Shown in pieces: positions 33,911-46,824 of a stretch of 64,000 bases of DNA (within the stretch, counting starts at the first letter, position 1; each line of letters begins with the position of its first letter). The stretch comes from Arenibaculum pallidiluteum (GTDB taxonomy: Bacteria > Pseudomonadota > Alphaproteobacteria > Azospirillales > Azospirillaceae). A model generated the notes under the pieces. The model saw only the letters and a program-made list of their open reading frames with translations. It was not told the DNA's origin and did not search any database. The stretch covers positions 81,108-145,107 of the forward strand of contig NZ_JAFIQU010000017.1 in NCBI RefSeq assembly GCF_017355985.1, read 5' to 3'. The translations under genes were made by a program, and so were the position numbers.

Positions 33911-35092
33911 TCAGAGCTTGCACTGGACGGCGTAAGCGTCGCCGTGGTTGCTCAGCACCTTCTTGACGGTCTGGATCGCGGGCTTGCCGTCGCCCGCCCG
34001 GTCGACCTTCAGCAGGTACCAGTCCTGGACCGGATGCTGGTTGGCGCCGAACTTGAAGGGCCCGCGCACCGAGGCGAAGTCCGCCTTCATCATGGCCTGG
34101 CGGAACTTGGCGGCGTCCGAGACGTCGCCCCCGGCGCCCTTCAGCGCCGCGCCGATCGCCTGGGCCGTATCGTAGCCCTGGCTGGCGTAATAGGTCGGGG
34201 TGCGGCCGTACTTCTTGCGGAAGGCGTCGACGAAGGCCTTGTTCGCGGGGTTGTCGAAATCGACGTTCCAGTGCGAGGTGACGTTGACGCCGAGCGCCGC
34301 GTCGCCGACCGCCTCCATCGTGGTCCAGTCCATGGAGGGCGCGGCCAGCACCATGGGGATCTGGTTCAGGAGCCCGGCCTGCTGGTACTGCTTCAGGAAG
34401 GTGATGCCGAGCCCGCCGGGATGGAACTGGAAGACGAAGTCGGGCTTGGCGGCGCGGATCTGCGCCATTTCCGCCGCGAAGTCCGTCTGGTCGAGCTTGG
34501 TGTAGACCTCGCCGGCGATCTCGCCCTTGAACAGGCGCTTGAAGCCCGTCAGCGCGTCCTTGCCGGCCTGGTAGTTCGGGGCGAGGATGAAGGCCTTCTT
34601 GTAGCCGAGCTCGTTGGCGGCCTGCCCCGCGCTCTCGTGCAGCGAATCGTTCTGCCAGGACACCACGTAGTAGTTCTGGTGGCACTCCTTGCCGGCGAAG
34701 TTGGACGGGCCCGCGTTCGGGCTGACATAGATGCCGCCGCCGTCGAGCACGTCGGGCACCACGGCGCCCGCGACGTTCGAGAAGATGATGCCGGTCAGGA
34801 GCTTCGCGCCCTCCCCCTTCATGTACTTCTCGGCGATCTGCTTGCCCTGGCCGGGCTTCAGGCCGTCGTCCTCGACGATCACCTGGACCGGGGTCCCGCC
34901 GAGCTTGCCGCCGCCCATCTCGACGGCGAGCTGGAAGCCGTCGCGCACATCGGCGCCGAGATAGCCGCCCGGACCCGAAAGGGTCGTGATCATGCCGATC
35001 TTGACGGGCTGCTGCGCGGCGGCCCCCGTAGCCCACCCTGCAGCGCCGAAGGCAAGCGCCGCCACGGCGGCCACCGATGCCAAGCGTCTCAT
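33911..35092 (-). CDS. livK: ABC transporter periplasmic binding protein (LivK-type, aromatic-acid branch likely)
   Basis: A 393-residue receptor with a signal peptide (residues 1-27, AAVAALAFGAAGWATGAAAQ). The fold motifs are VKIGMITTLSGPGGYLGADV, VEDDGLKPGQGKQIAEKYM, FSNVAGAVVPDVL, ILAPNYQAGKDALTGFKRLF and YYASQGYDTAQAIGAAL. Members of this branch often bind aromatic acids rather than leucine, which suits the neighbouring genes. A 90-bp gap precedes it, enough for an internal promoter. Confidence 0.9.
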   Translation of the reverse strand: MRRLASVAAVAALAFGAAGWATGAAAQQPVKIGMITTLSGPGGYLGADVRDGFQLAVEMGGGKLGGTPVQVIVEDDGLKPGQGKQIAEKYMKGEGAKLLTGIIFSNVAGAVVPDVLDGGGIYVSPNAGPSNFAGKECHQNYYVVSWQNDSLHESAGQAANELGYKKAFILAPNYQAGKDALTGFKRLFKGEIAGEVYTKLDQTDFAAEMAQIRAAKPDFVFQFHPGGLGITFLKQYQQAGLLNQIPMVLAAPSMDWTTMEAVGDAALGVNVTSHWNVDFDNPANKAFVDAFRKKYGRTPTYYASQGYDTAQAIGAALKGAGGDVSDAAKFRQAMMKADFASVRGPFKFGANQHPVQDWYLLKVDRAGDGKPAIQTVKKVLSNHGDAYAVQCKL

Positions 35093-35182
35093 CGTCCTGC
35101 TCCCTGTTCTAATTGTTTGAATCGCAGTCTTTCCGCCCGCGCCCGGACGGTCAAGGGCGGTCGAGGGCAATCGACGGCGCGA

Positions 35183-39005
<3,823 letters not shown>

Positions 39006-39061
39006 CGGGCACCCGCCGTGCTCGTGGCTCCGCGCCAGGCGGCGCTTCGCATGAGAAAACT

Positions 39062-39080
39062 ATGAAGGCGCGGTTTTCAT
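39062..39080. promoter_or_regulatory. LysR-type binding site in the divergent promoter
   Basis: ATGAA-N9-TTCAT, a T-N11-A type inverted repeat, lies midway between the operon start (39005) and the lysR start (39122). The surrounding 39050-39120 is AT-rich. This is where the adjacent LysR protein would bind. Confidence 0.5.
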
Positions 39081-39121
39081 GATACAAAAAGATAATCTGG
39101 ATGAATTCATAACCACTTCAT

Positions 39122-40051
39122 ATGAACGTCACGCTGCGACAGCTCCAGGCCTTCCTGGCGGTGGCCGCGACCGGCAGCTTCACGAGGGCGGCCGAGCGCC
39201 TGGGCCTGACGCAGCCCGGAGTCTCGGTCCTGGTGCGCGAGCTCGAGGCCGAGCTGGGCCTGCGGCTGCTGGACCGCAGCACGCGGCGCGTCGAGCCCAC
39301 CGCCAGCGGGGCGGAGTTCCTGGCCCAGGCCGAAAAGATCGTCGCGGATCTCGAAGGCGCGGTGCGCGGCATGCGCGACGTGGCGGCGCGCCGGCGCGGC
39401 CGCATCGCGCTGGCGGCCCCGCCCCTTCTCTCGGCGGCGCTGATGCCGGCGGTGCTGGCGCGCGCAGGGGAGGCCTTGCCGGGGGTGGCGGCGACCCTCG
39501 CAGACCTCAGGACGGACCAGATCGTCGAGCGCGTGGCGGCGGGCACCGCCGATATCGGCATCGGCACCTTTCCGCCGGTCGCGGGCGAGATCGGCCGGGT
39601 GCCGCTGATGCAGGACGCGCTGATGCTGTTCACGCCCCGGGCCTCGGCGCCAGCCGGCGAGGTGCCCTGGGATCGGCTGGACGCGATGCCGGTGATCGCG
39701 CTGACGCGCGACAGCGGGATCCGGCTGCTCGTCGACGGGGTGATGGAGGGCCGCGGCCTCGGTCTGCGCCCGGCGTTGGAGGCGACCCAGATCTCGACCG
39801 CGCTGGCCCTGGTCGCGGCCGGGCTCGGCGCCGCGATCCTGCCGGCCCTGGCGCTGGCCATCGCGGACCGGACGCGGCTCGCCGCGACCCCGCTGGTCGA
39901 CCCCGTGGTCTCGCGCGAGGTCGTGGCCATCACCCGGGCCGGCCGGGCGCTTCCGCCGGCGGGCCCCGCCGTGCTGGAGCTGCTGCGCGAGGAGGCCGCG
40001 ACCCTGGCGGCCTCGCTGGCGGTACATCAACCGGGCGCGAATTTGCGCTAG
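39122..40051 (+). CDS. LysR-family regulator of the aromatic-acid operon (C-terminus altered by island insertion)
   Basis: A 309-residue regulator. The N-terminal winged helix is clear (QLQAFLAVAATGSFTRAAER, then LTQPGVSVLVRELEAELGLR). The effector domain includes QIVERVAAGTADIGIGTFPP, PVIALTRDSGIRLLVDGVM and ALVAAGLGAAILPALALA. Divergent to the molybdenum-hydroxylase operon, it almost certainly controls it in response to a pathway compound. The last ten codons after LAASLA come from island DNA. The native ending (LAASLAAAP stop) is found intact at the far island end (46804-46836), so the insertion replaced only the tail. Confidence 0.9.
   Translation: MNVTLRQLQAFLAVAATGSFTRAAERLGLTQPGVSVLVRELEAELGLRLLDRSTRRVEPTASGAEFLAQAEKIVADLEGAVRGMRDVAARRRGRIALAAPPLLSAALMPAVLARAGEALPGVAATLADLRTDQIVERVAAGTADIGIGTFPPVAGEIGRVPLMQDALMLFTPRASAPAGEVPWDRLDAMPVIALTRDSGIRLLVDGVMEGRGLGLRPALEATQISTALALVAAGLGAAILPALALAIADRTRLAATPLVDPVVSREVVAITRAGRALPPAGPAVLELLREEAATLAASLAVHQPGANLR
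40002..40022 (+). repeat. 21-bp direct repeat, left island boundary
   Basis: A 21-bp sequence (starts CCCTGGCGGCCTCG) inside the 3' end of lysR, repeated exactly at 46804-46824. With two mismatches the match extends 8 more bases upstream (GGCCGC kept). It marks the left edge of the lower-GC island and would be the attachment or insertion site. Confidence 0.8.
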
Positions 40052-40318
40052 TCGTGAGTGGACGCGCTGAGTTGTATCCGTTCCTCTTCGCGGCACCCAA
40101 CGGCGGGATGGTTTAAATCACATTTGCCATTCATCGACCGTCGCCCGTGACGCTGGGCATGTTGGCGGCAAATGCACGTGTGGCGGTGGGCTAGCGCGGC
40201 GTTAGCGGCAGCAAACCGATGGAGGGGCGAGCCCTTACAACCCGCCATGACCAAGCCGCTAAGAGCTTCCCCGACGGCCTCCATCTCTTTGCTCCTCTCG
40301 ACCGCTAAGGAGCCTTAG

Positions 40319-41602
40319 CTAGATAAGTGCCTTGATGGCCGCCTCGGAGATCGCACCGTCGCTGAATTCTTCGAGCATCCCCTTCAGTCTGACCGCCTCC
40401 TCCCATCCGCGCCGTCCGCTCATCACCTGCGTGCTGCGCGCCTCAATCTCTCCACGCTCCAGGTCGGATGGCTGGATGACCTCCGTGCTGGTCAGGCGGT
40501 CGTAGACAGGCGTGAATTCTCCGAGACCGCTCACCAAGGTCTCGGACTGCCCGCGAGTGCCCAACTGCGCCCCGCCAGACGCAGGGCCCAGTACGTTGTC
40601 GATCCTTGTAAACTCTGCAGTGTAGCCGGCCACCAGCAGGTCGCGGTCGCGTACCGTAAGATCCGGCGAGCCGTAAATAGACATCAATAGGCGCCTGAAC
40701 GCGGCCTTCGGCGCCTCCGGTACGGCTTCCCCGTAGGCGGACACGACGGCCGCCCATTGCACGCCGAACATGTCGGGTGCAATGGACGCGTCGTCGACCA
40801 CGCTGTCGCGTATCTCAACCGACATGAGGCAATAATCGAAATCAGTCACCAGCGTGCTGTCGCGATCGGGACCATTGCGCAGCCGCCCGCCATTAACCCA
40901 CATCGCGTCCTTGCCGGGATGATTCTCCGGGGCGTTCGAAACCAGGAAGTAGCCGCTCCGCTGCAGGATCCGACCGTGCAGCGCCTCGGTCACTGACCGC
41001 ACGCCGTCGAGGCCCAGGAGCTTGCCAAAGCCGTCATACACCTTCTCCGCGATTCCAATGATGGGCGCCGTGGCGACCCCGAACGCCTGTCCAAGGTCGC
41101 CCATCACGTTCAGAAGCGTCCTGGCGATGTCACTGCCCGGGACCGCGTACAGCCCTACGTAGACCTGCACATTTTCGAGCGTCACTGGCGTAGGTCGGAC
41201 GATGGTCAGGTCGTGAAGCTCCACCCAGCCTGGCGTCGGAGCATGTCCGGTGTCCGCCCCATCCTCCCCCGATCGAGCCGCCGCCATCTTCTGCATGATC
41301 GTATCGGGCCCAATCGAAAAGGGCACAGCCTGCGGTTTGCCCCCTCGCTGGAACTCGGCGAGGCAGAGGCACAGAGGCAGGTACTGCGTGCCGAACAATC
41401 TAGCGTCCTTTAGGTGGAGGCCGGCGAGCGAGATGCTGAAATACGTTGCGTTCGGCTTGAACTCCCTGCCCCAAAACGCGTCCGCATGGCGGTCGTTCGC
41501 GATTCTTTCCGGCCCCATCCACTCCACCATGAGCGGCACTCTGGCCTCTGACCGGATTCCTGCGGCGGCCTTTCGGAAGATGTTCAGGCCCGTGAACGTC
41601 AT
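40319..41602 (-). CDS. unrecognised 427-residue protein, third gene of the CHAT operon
   Basis: I do not recognise the family. It has no signal peptide. The N-terminal 200 residues look like beta-rich sandwich segments (YFSISLAGLHLKDARLFGTQ, then LENVQVYVGLYAV). A helical hydrophobic stretch lies in the middle (LGQAFGVATAPIIGIAEKVY, then DGFGKLLGLDGV). A second beta region follows (RSGYFLVSNA, DFDYCLMSVEIRD), and the C-terminus is helical and charged. A strong AGGAGG ribosome site precedes the ATG, 28 nt after the CHAT protease gene. Being co-expressed with a caspase-like protease makes it a candidate substrate or effector. Codon use is less GC-biased than the neighbours outside the island. 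Confidence 0.7.
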   Translation of the reverse strand: MTFTGLNIFRKAAAGIRSEARVPLMVEWMGPERIANDRHADAFWGREFKPNATYFSISLAGLHLKDARLFGTQYLPLCLCLAEFQRGGKPQAVPFSIGPDTIMQKMAAARSGEDGADTGHAPTPGWVELHDLTIVRPTPVTLENVQVYVGLYAVPGSDIARTLLNVMGDLGQAFGVATAPIIGIAEKVYDGFGKLLGLDGVRSVTEALHGRILQRSGYFLVSNAPENHPGKDAMWVNGGRLRNGPDRDSTLVTDFDYCLMSVEIRDSVVDDASIAPDMFGVQWAAVVSAYGEAVPEAPKAAFRRLLMSIYGSPDLTVRDRDLLVAGYTAEFTRIDNVLGPASGGAQLGTRGQSETLVSGLGEFTPVYDRLTSTEVIQPSDLERGEIEARSTQVMSGRRGWEEAVRLKGMLEEFSDGAISEAAIKALI

Positions 41603-41629
41603 CGTCTCGCCTCCTCCTGCACCTTCAAA

Positions 41630-43210
41630 TTACGTCGCCCAGGATTCCTCCTGGACGACCAGCATCGGCGAGGCGAAGGTCGGGCTGCCCGGATACTTTG
41701 CCTTCAATGCGCTAACTGCGTAGTGGAAGGCGCGCGCCAGCGACTTCCTCTGCGCGAGCGCGAGATGCAGCTCGGACGTGAAGTAAGCCGCCTCGGCGTC
41801 CGGGACCTCCCAGCGAAAACCAATCACCGCCGGCACGCCTACCTGTGCAAGTCTGAACACAGCCTCAGGCGAGCTGCTTTCACACGATGACAGAATTACG
41901 AGCCTGACCCCCGCCTTCGACACCCATTTAGCGAAGGCCTCGATGGGCAGCAGCACCAGCTGGCCGTTCCTCTCGCCTGGCAGGACCAGGAAAACCCTGT
42001 CGTGTTCGTCCGCCCGGACGCTATGCCCGGCGTAGTGGACGATCCCTACGCCCGACATTGCTGCTCCCGAGAGGCGCTCGCGCAGCCTCTTATCCGCCTC
42101 CATGCCTGGCTCGAGCGAGATGATCTCCGGGGCATCCAGCATGTTCGCCTCCCGCGCACGCCGCAACGCCTCGGCCTCGAGGTCAATCGCTTTAAGTGGC
42201 GCCAGATGAAGATCCGCGCGGAAATTGAAGTAAGCTCCTGGCACACGCCCGATACCGTGTGCGTTCGACGCTACGAAGAGGACCCCATCCGTGAGCCTCT
42301 GACATTCGGGTGTCGCGCGCTGCTCCGGCGCGTGAGCCACCCACGCGTCGGCATGAAGGCAGATCCGCCGTGCCACCGGCGCGAGAGCGCGCACGAAGTC
42401 CTTCTTCGCCCTATCGTAGACCAGCTCGAATGGGACGTTGTTGAACGGGTACGGCTCGCCCGCACCTGCCGGCAGAAGGTTGAATCGGAAGTGCACTGCG
42501 TCCATGGATTTCACTAGCTTGACGCAGCGTGCGATCTCCTCGCAGAGGGGTTCCTTGACGAGGGACAGTTCTTCGGCGAGGTCCTCTCCGTCTTGTTGGA
42601 ACATCTGCCTCCATCCGTCGGTGTAGCGAACGGATCCATCACCCTTCTGCCAAAGTGACCAGGTGCGATACTTCGCCTCGAGGTTCGCGAGCTTGGGCCG
42701 ACCCGACCACCCCAATGGTCGATCGGAGATCTTCTTCGAGTCCATGAAGATCCGAACATTGACCTCAGCGGCCCCGATCAGGACCTCGACGACGGCGCAG
42801 GGTTGCTCGTTGGCGGACGGGACCGGAGGGACTTGCACTTCCTCCAAAGCCTTTGCGATCCCGGCTGGGTCATCGCCAGTCACCACTATGACCCTCTGCA
42901 TGCCCGCGGCCACCGCGCGCAACCGCTCCTGCGGGGATGTGGCGCTGATCAGGACCGGAAAGTCCTGCCTCCCCACCTTCTCGCGGAGCGGCGCGATCAA
43001 GGCCAGCGCGTCGAGAGCCGCCTCTAAACTGGTCCGCCCCACGTCTGGGTCTGCCGACACCAGCGCCGCGCCGTATTCGACCCCACCCGCCTGCGCCTGC
43101 AGTTCCGACAGATCGTGAATGCCCACCACACTGATGTCGTGGGCTTCCATCTCTAGCCGCATGAAGTCCGACCATTCGCGATCCAAGTTCAAGACGAGCA
43201 GATTCATCAT
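41630..43210 (-). CDS. pseudo-receiver-CHAT caspase-like protease
   Basis: A 526-residue protein. Residues 1-125 look like a response-regulator receiver (beta-1 LLVLNLD, beta-3 AALVSADPD, beta-4 PVLISATSPQERLRAVAAGM), with the acidic pocket only partly kept. The middle (about 130-330) is an unassigned domain (VEVLIGAAEVNVRIFMDSKK, PYPFNNVPFELVYD). The C-terminus is a CHAT protease domain with the catalytic His396 in VGIVHYAGHS and Cys443 in LVILSSCESS, then GVPAVIGFRWEVPDAEAAYF. Both catalytic residues are present, so it should be active. It starts 44 nt after the sensor gene. It is probably a regulated protease whose receiver-like domain docks on the sensor. Confidence 0.85.
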   Translation of the reverse strand: MMNLLVLNLDREWSDFMRLEMEAHDISVVGIHDLSELQAQAGGVEYGAALVSADPDVGRTSLEAALDALALIAPLREKVGRQDFPVLISATSPQERLRAVAAGMQRVIVVTGDDPAGIAKALEEVQVPPVPSANEQPCAVVEVLIGAAEVNVRIFMDSKKISDRPLGWSGRPKLANLEAKYRTWSLWQKGDGSVRYTDGWRQMFQQDGEDLAEELSLVKEPLCEEIARCVKLVKSMDAVHFRFNLLPAGAGEPYPFNNVPFELVYDRAKKDFVRALAPVARRICLHADAWVAHAPEQRATPECQRLTDGVLFVASNAHGIGRVPGAYFNFRADLHLAPLKAIDLEAEALRRAREANMLDAPEIISLEPGMEADKRLRERLSGAAMSGVGIVHYAGHSVRADEHDRVFLVLPGERNGQLVLLPIEAFAKWVSKAGVRLVILSSCESSSPEAVFRLAQVGVPAVIGFRWEVPDAEAAYFTSELHLALAQRKSLARAFHYAVSALKAKYPGSPTFASPMLVVQEESWAT

Positions 43211-43254
43211 GTCTCCGCCCCTCGGATCCCAGCCCTGGCAAAGGGTGCCAGCAC

Positions 43255-45846
43255 CTACTTCTCGGAACTGCGACGAGCCTCTAGCCCGGCGAACCTGACC
43301 TGGACCACAGGCCCGTTGCGCTCCGTCCTTAGCGTCGCCCCGTGCGCTATAATCACGCTCTCGACCGCCTCCAAGCCTAGGCTGGCGATCGAGAGCGCCA
43401 GCCGCTCTGCTCTGGAAACAGCGTCGAGTGCGTCCTTGCTCTTCCTGGCCAACGGGATCTCAAACGCCTGCAAATCTGGCCGCACGACGGCGACGAAGAC
43501 GACGTCGAACAGGTTCGTGCGCCGGCACAGGGAAACGGATATCTCCGTGGACGGCTCCCGAACGGCGAAGATGAACCCGAAGACCGATCTGACAGCGAAG
43601 GCGAACCGCTCTGGATCCCCGTATGCCAACGCGACACCATCGCCGACGCCCGCCATGTTCAGGCATTCGTTGTCCGAAATGGAGGCGCTCGTCCTGGCCA
43701 GCACGTCAGCAACGTCGAATCCGACCTGGAAGCGGATGGGCTCGCGCATAACGTCGTGCTCCAGCGCGATGCGTTCGTAGGTCAGGTGCGCGAGCGATAT
43801 GCATTGCAGCGCACGGTCCAGCCTCTCGTCCGCCCCCCCGTTGCGCGCGGCGTCCTTGACCCTTCGGATGAGCGCGCCGGCGAGCAGGAGCCGGCTCCGG
43901 GACTGAGCCGCCACCGCGCGCACGGCCGTCTCCATGTAGTGGAGCCCGCCCATCCACTCGGTCTCGGTCGGGTCGCTGAGTAGCCACACCTTGCGGTGCA
44001 GGGCTTCGTCGTTGCACGTCCTGCCGACCATAGCCACGCGATCAACGCCATCCCTGCCCCTGAGCTTGAGCAGAGTGCCGGGCCTGGGCGGTTCCTCTCC
44101 CGTCAGGCAGACGCGCGTGCACTCGTCCCGAGCGTAGTGCTTCAGGTTACGGAACTCATCGTCCTCCCCGAGGGGCAGTGGCTCGCCTTGATAAATTCCC
44201 AGGAGGCGCCTCGCCGCCGTGTTGGCCCTCACGATCTTCGTATCCAGCCCAAGAACGACCACTCCCTGCCCGACGGCGGCGAGAAGGGCCTTGTTGAGCT
44301 GCGCCTCGTACCAGAGTGCGAGCGTGCGCTCGATACCCCTCACGACGGAGGCCAGAAGATCCTGCTCAATCGATGGAAACGCCCGGATGTGCGCGGACTC
44401 GAGATCGAGGATCCATTCGACCGTGGACTCCGCCCCCTGGTTGACGAAGACCGGGAAGCACAGGGCCGAGGCCTGGGATTCCGAGGTTCTGATGTAGGCA
44501 GTTTCCGGTACGTCGTGGACGACGGGGATGTAAATAGGGCGCCGTTGCCGAAGTGTCTCGCCGAGCATGCCCGCGTCGAGCTTCTGACGGTACCCTTCTT
44601 TCTGGGATAGGTTTCCGTTGGCGTCGTGCTCCGCCACGGGCTCAAAGTAACCACTGGCCCGATTTACGCGGTACAGTCCTACGTATTCCCACCCGAAGCG
44701 CTTCCCGAGGAGTTCGACGACACCCTTCGCGACGGTCAAGGGCACCGCATCCGGACTGAAAAGGCTCGCGATCTCCTCCGCGATGGCGGCCGTACGCTGA
44801 TCGAATTTCTCGGCCACGCGCCGCATGACGCGCTCGATCCCGAGCTGTTGCAGAAGTTCCTGGTCAACGCGCCCGAACGGCTCGGCTTGGCTGGTGTGCT
44901 TCCGCCCAAGCATCAGCGTCGACGAGACGCGGTCGCCGCGCATCCGACGGATCACGAGAAAGCTTTCGACCTGACGCCGCCGGTATTCATTAAGCAACGG
45001 GTTGTCGAGCAATTCTTCGGCGGCATCCGTGTGCGCCAAAAACTCGTCAATACTAGCGAAACAGCTCGAACCATCACGTCCCTCGAGCCAATGCACAACC
45101 CCCTTCGGCATCTTCATCCAACGGATCGGCCACCGGAACTCCTCGTCGCCATCCATCGCGAGCTGTGACTTGACATAGACATCTGGTTTTTCGCCCTCCT
45201 CGTAGGCGTACTCGCAGTAGGTCGCCACGTCGAAGGCAACCACGCGCTTTAGAGCCTTCAGCGCAGACCTCAGGCAGTTCTCCGGATCGACTCCTCCTAT
45301 GCAGGCGTCCTGGATCTCCGAAGTGGCCAGTAAGATTCTCTCTTCGGCATGGCGGACCGTCTGCGAGACCATGCCGGCGAAACGGTCCAGCAGCGAGTTA
45401 ACCATGTCCTCTTCAGGGGCTCCCTTCGAGCCGGATCTGATGACCTCCAGCCCCTTAGTTATGTCGCGCCAGTCCGGCGCCCGCCCGACCAGATCGCCGG
45501 CAAGGGAGACAACTGTGGACCACCAGGATCTCGGGAGCGGCGCCGTGGTGCATCCCGGCGCGTATGCCGCAGGTCCACGCGCTAACGCAGGCACGCTGTT
45601 GCAACGTTCGGCGCCAGCAAAGCCGTCGGCAACGGTCGTTCTCTTGTCTCCCGCAAGGGACGCAAGGTCACGCAGCAGGCCTGCGTATGGCCTGAGCGCA
45701 GTGACCAGTTGGGCTTGGCGCAGCTCATCCCATTCGCCGCCCTCGTCAACCTCCTGGCAGGTCGCTTTGACCTCCCGCAAGAGCGCCTCAATGCTGCGGG
45801 GATCAATTGCGACGAGTGCGCGTGCGCTAGCCGTGTCCCACTCCAT
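43255..45846 (-). CDS. GAF-GAF-PAS sensor with degenerate histidine-kinase core
   Basis: An 863-residue soluble protein. The N-terminus (1-130) is helical. GAF-like domains lie at about 185-345 and 355-505 (IASLFSPDAVPLTVAKGVVE, then RFGWEYVGLYRVN), and a PAS-like domain at 515-625 (LAAVGQGVVVLGLDTKIVRA). Residues 630-860 follow the layout of a histidine kinase, but the H-box His is missing (AVAAQSRSRLLLAGAL). The N-box reads GDPERFAFAVRSVFGFIFAV without Asn, and the G boxes are lost, though the end (LGLEAVESVIIAHGATLRTE) still matches the last kinase motif. So it senses, but probably cannot phosphorylate. The ATG follows GGGGG by 8 nt. It is the first gene of the CHAT operon. Confidence 0.8.
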   Translation of the reverse strand: MEWDTASARALVAIDPRSIEALLREVKATCQEVDEGGEWDELRQAQLVTALRPYAGLLRDLASLAGDKRTTVADGFAGAERCNSVPALARGPAAYAPGCTTAPLPRSWWSTVVSLAGDLVGRAPDWRDITKGLEVIRSGSKGAPEEDMVNSLLDRFAGMVSQTVRHAEERILLATSEIQDACIGGVDPENCLRSALKALKRVVAFDVATYCEYAYEEGEKPDVYVKSQLAMDGDEEFRWPIRWMKMPKGVVHWLEGRDGSSCFASIDEFLAHTDAAEELLDNPLLNEYRRRQVESFLVIRRMRGDRVSSTLMLGRKHTSQAEPFGRVDQELLQQLGIERVMRRVAEKFDQRTAAIAEEIASLFSPDAVPLTVAKGVVELLGKRFGWEYVGLYRVNRASGYFEPVAEHDANGNLSQKEGYRQKLDAGMLGETLRQRRPIYIPVVHDVPETAYIRTSESQASALCFPVFVNQGAESTVEWILDLESAHIRAFPSIEQDLLASVVRGIERTLALWYEAQLNKALLAAVGQGVVVLGLDTKIVRANTAARRLLGIYQGEPLPLGEDDEFRNLKHYARDECTRVCLTGEEPPRPGTLLKLRGRDGVDRVAMVGRTCNDEALHRKVWLLSDPTETEWMGGLHYMETAVRAVAAQSRSRLLLAGALIRRVKDAARNGGADERLDRALQCISLAHLTYERIALEHDVMREPIRFQVGFDVADVLARTSASISDNECLNMAGVGDGVALAYGDPERFAFAVRSVFGFIFAVREPSTEISVSLCRRTNLFDVVFVAVVRPDLQAFEIPLARKSKDALDAVSRAERLALSIASLGLEAVESVIIAHGATLRTERNGPVVQVRFAGLEARRSSEK

Positions 45847-46302
45847 CTGGTCAGCCCCCCAGATTTTGGCGCATTGCAGCCATTCGGACGCGTCTGGAAG
45901 CGTTCAGTCGGCGTCGCTCAATGTAAAAGCAATACAGGCCTGACGACGAAATCCTGAAATCTATCTCGCTCCGGATACGGACAGCATTTCGCGCTCAGCT
46001 CACTAAAATTTCTTCAGCACTCCCCGACCACGACCAAGGCCGACACCTCAACGACCGTCCGATCTCTCGGCAAATTAGGCCGAGAATCGAGCTGATCGTT
46101 TTATGCCTGCACCGCAATCTGACGGATCATACACTGTTAATCACAGTCGGGCTCCGAGCACACGGTGCGGACAATGGAGATTCAAGATTTCTGCTTTGTG
46201 TTAGTCCAAACGATAGAACGGGCTCAGAGCACCCGCGAGAGACAGGCCTACCGAGTCAGTCCATCTACCGAGCTCGTGGCTGAGCGCTTCTAATGCCCTG
46301 CC
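45847..46302. other. low-GC island DNA upstream of the CHAT operon, no gene
   Basis: No gene found. It should hold the operon promoter on the minus strand. A 7-bp hairpin with an AT-rich loop (TCTCGGC / GCCGAGA, 46065-46085) lies within it. GC content is clearly lower than in the surrounding genome. Confidence 0.45.
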
Positions 46303-46735
46303 TCATTCAGAAGGTTCAGAGAGCTTGGCGAGTCGGTCCAGGATGGTGCCGGCTGGCTTGGTCCAGACCAAGGGTTTGGGCGCTCTGTTGTGCTCCCGAA
46401 TGTGGAGCGCAGCGATCTCCTAAAGGTCTGCGACGGACGTGAAGATGCCCCGGCGGACGCGTCTGCAGATAAGGGCCGAGAAGAAGTCTTTGACGGCATT
46501 GATCCAGGCCGCGGACTTAGGTGTGAAGTGGAAGACCCACCGCCGATGGCCGGCCCACCAGTCCAGCACCTTCCGGGTGGCCGTGGGTGCGTAGTTGCCG
46601 ACAACGGCCTGGACCCCACCTAGCCCGCCGGGACCGCTTGCTCAACGGCCTTGGGAAGGTGAGGAACTCCCTGCGGGCAGCAGGACGATGTTCGCCAGCT
46701 GCATATGCTTGAGCGGCGCTTCCGATCGTTGTAGA
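46303..46735 (-). pseudogene. IS630-family transposase remnant
   Basis: Conceptual translation across frames gives IS630 DDE-transposase C-terminal sequence: REFLTFP, then AVVGNYAPTATRKVLDWWAG, RRWVFHFTPKSAAWINAVKD, FFSALICRRVRRGIFTSVAD, LHIREHNRAPKPLVWTKPAG and TILDRLA. The catalytic Asp of the usual DNYATHK is Gly (VGNYAPT), there is an in-frame stop after TSVADL, and at least one frameshift lies upstream. The N-terminal half is missing. No terminal inverted repeats could be seen. It sits just inside the right island boundary. Confidence 0.85.
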
Positions 46736-46803
46736 TCGCGGCCAGATGCGCACGATCCTCAGCCTGCGGTCTGGGCAGCGCCGCCAGCGTCGCACGGCCG
46801 CAG

Positions 46804-46824
46804 CCCTGGCGGCCTCGCTGGCGG
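46804..46824 (+). repeat. 21-bp direct repeat, right island boundary
   Basis: Exact second copy of the 40002-40022 repeat. It is followed by CGGCGCCCTGA, which in the lysR frame gives a natural C-terminus (LAASLAAAP, stop). This is strong evidence that the original lysR 3' end was displaced to this side by an insertion. Confidence 0.8.

Noticed and set aside
40023..46803. Integrase or recombinase gene inside the island
   Set aside because: I looked for tyrosine or serine recombinase motifs in the frames and saw none; only a dead IS630 transposase is present.
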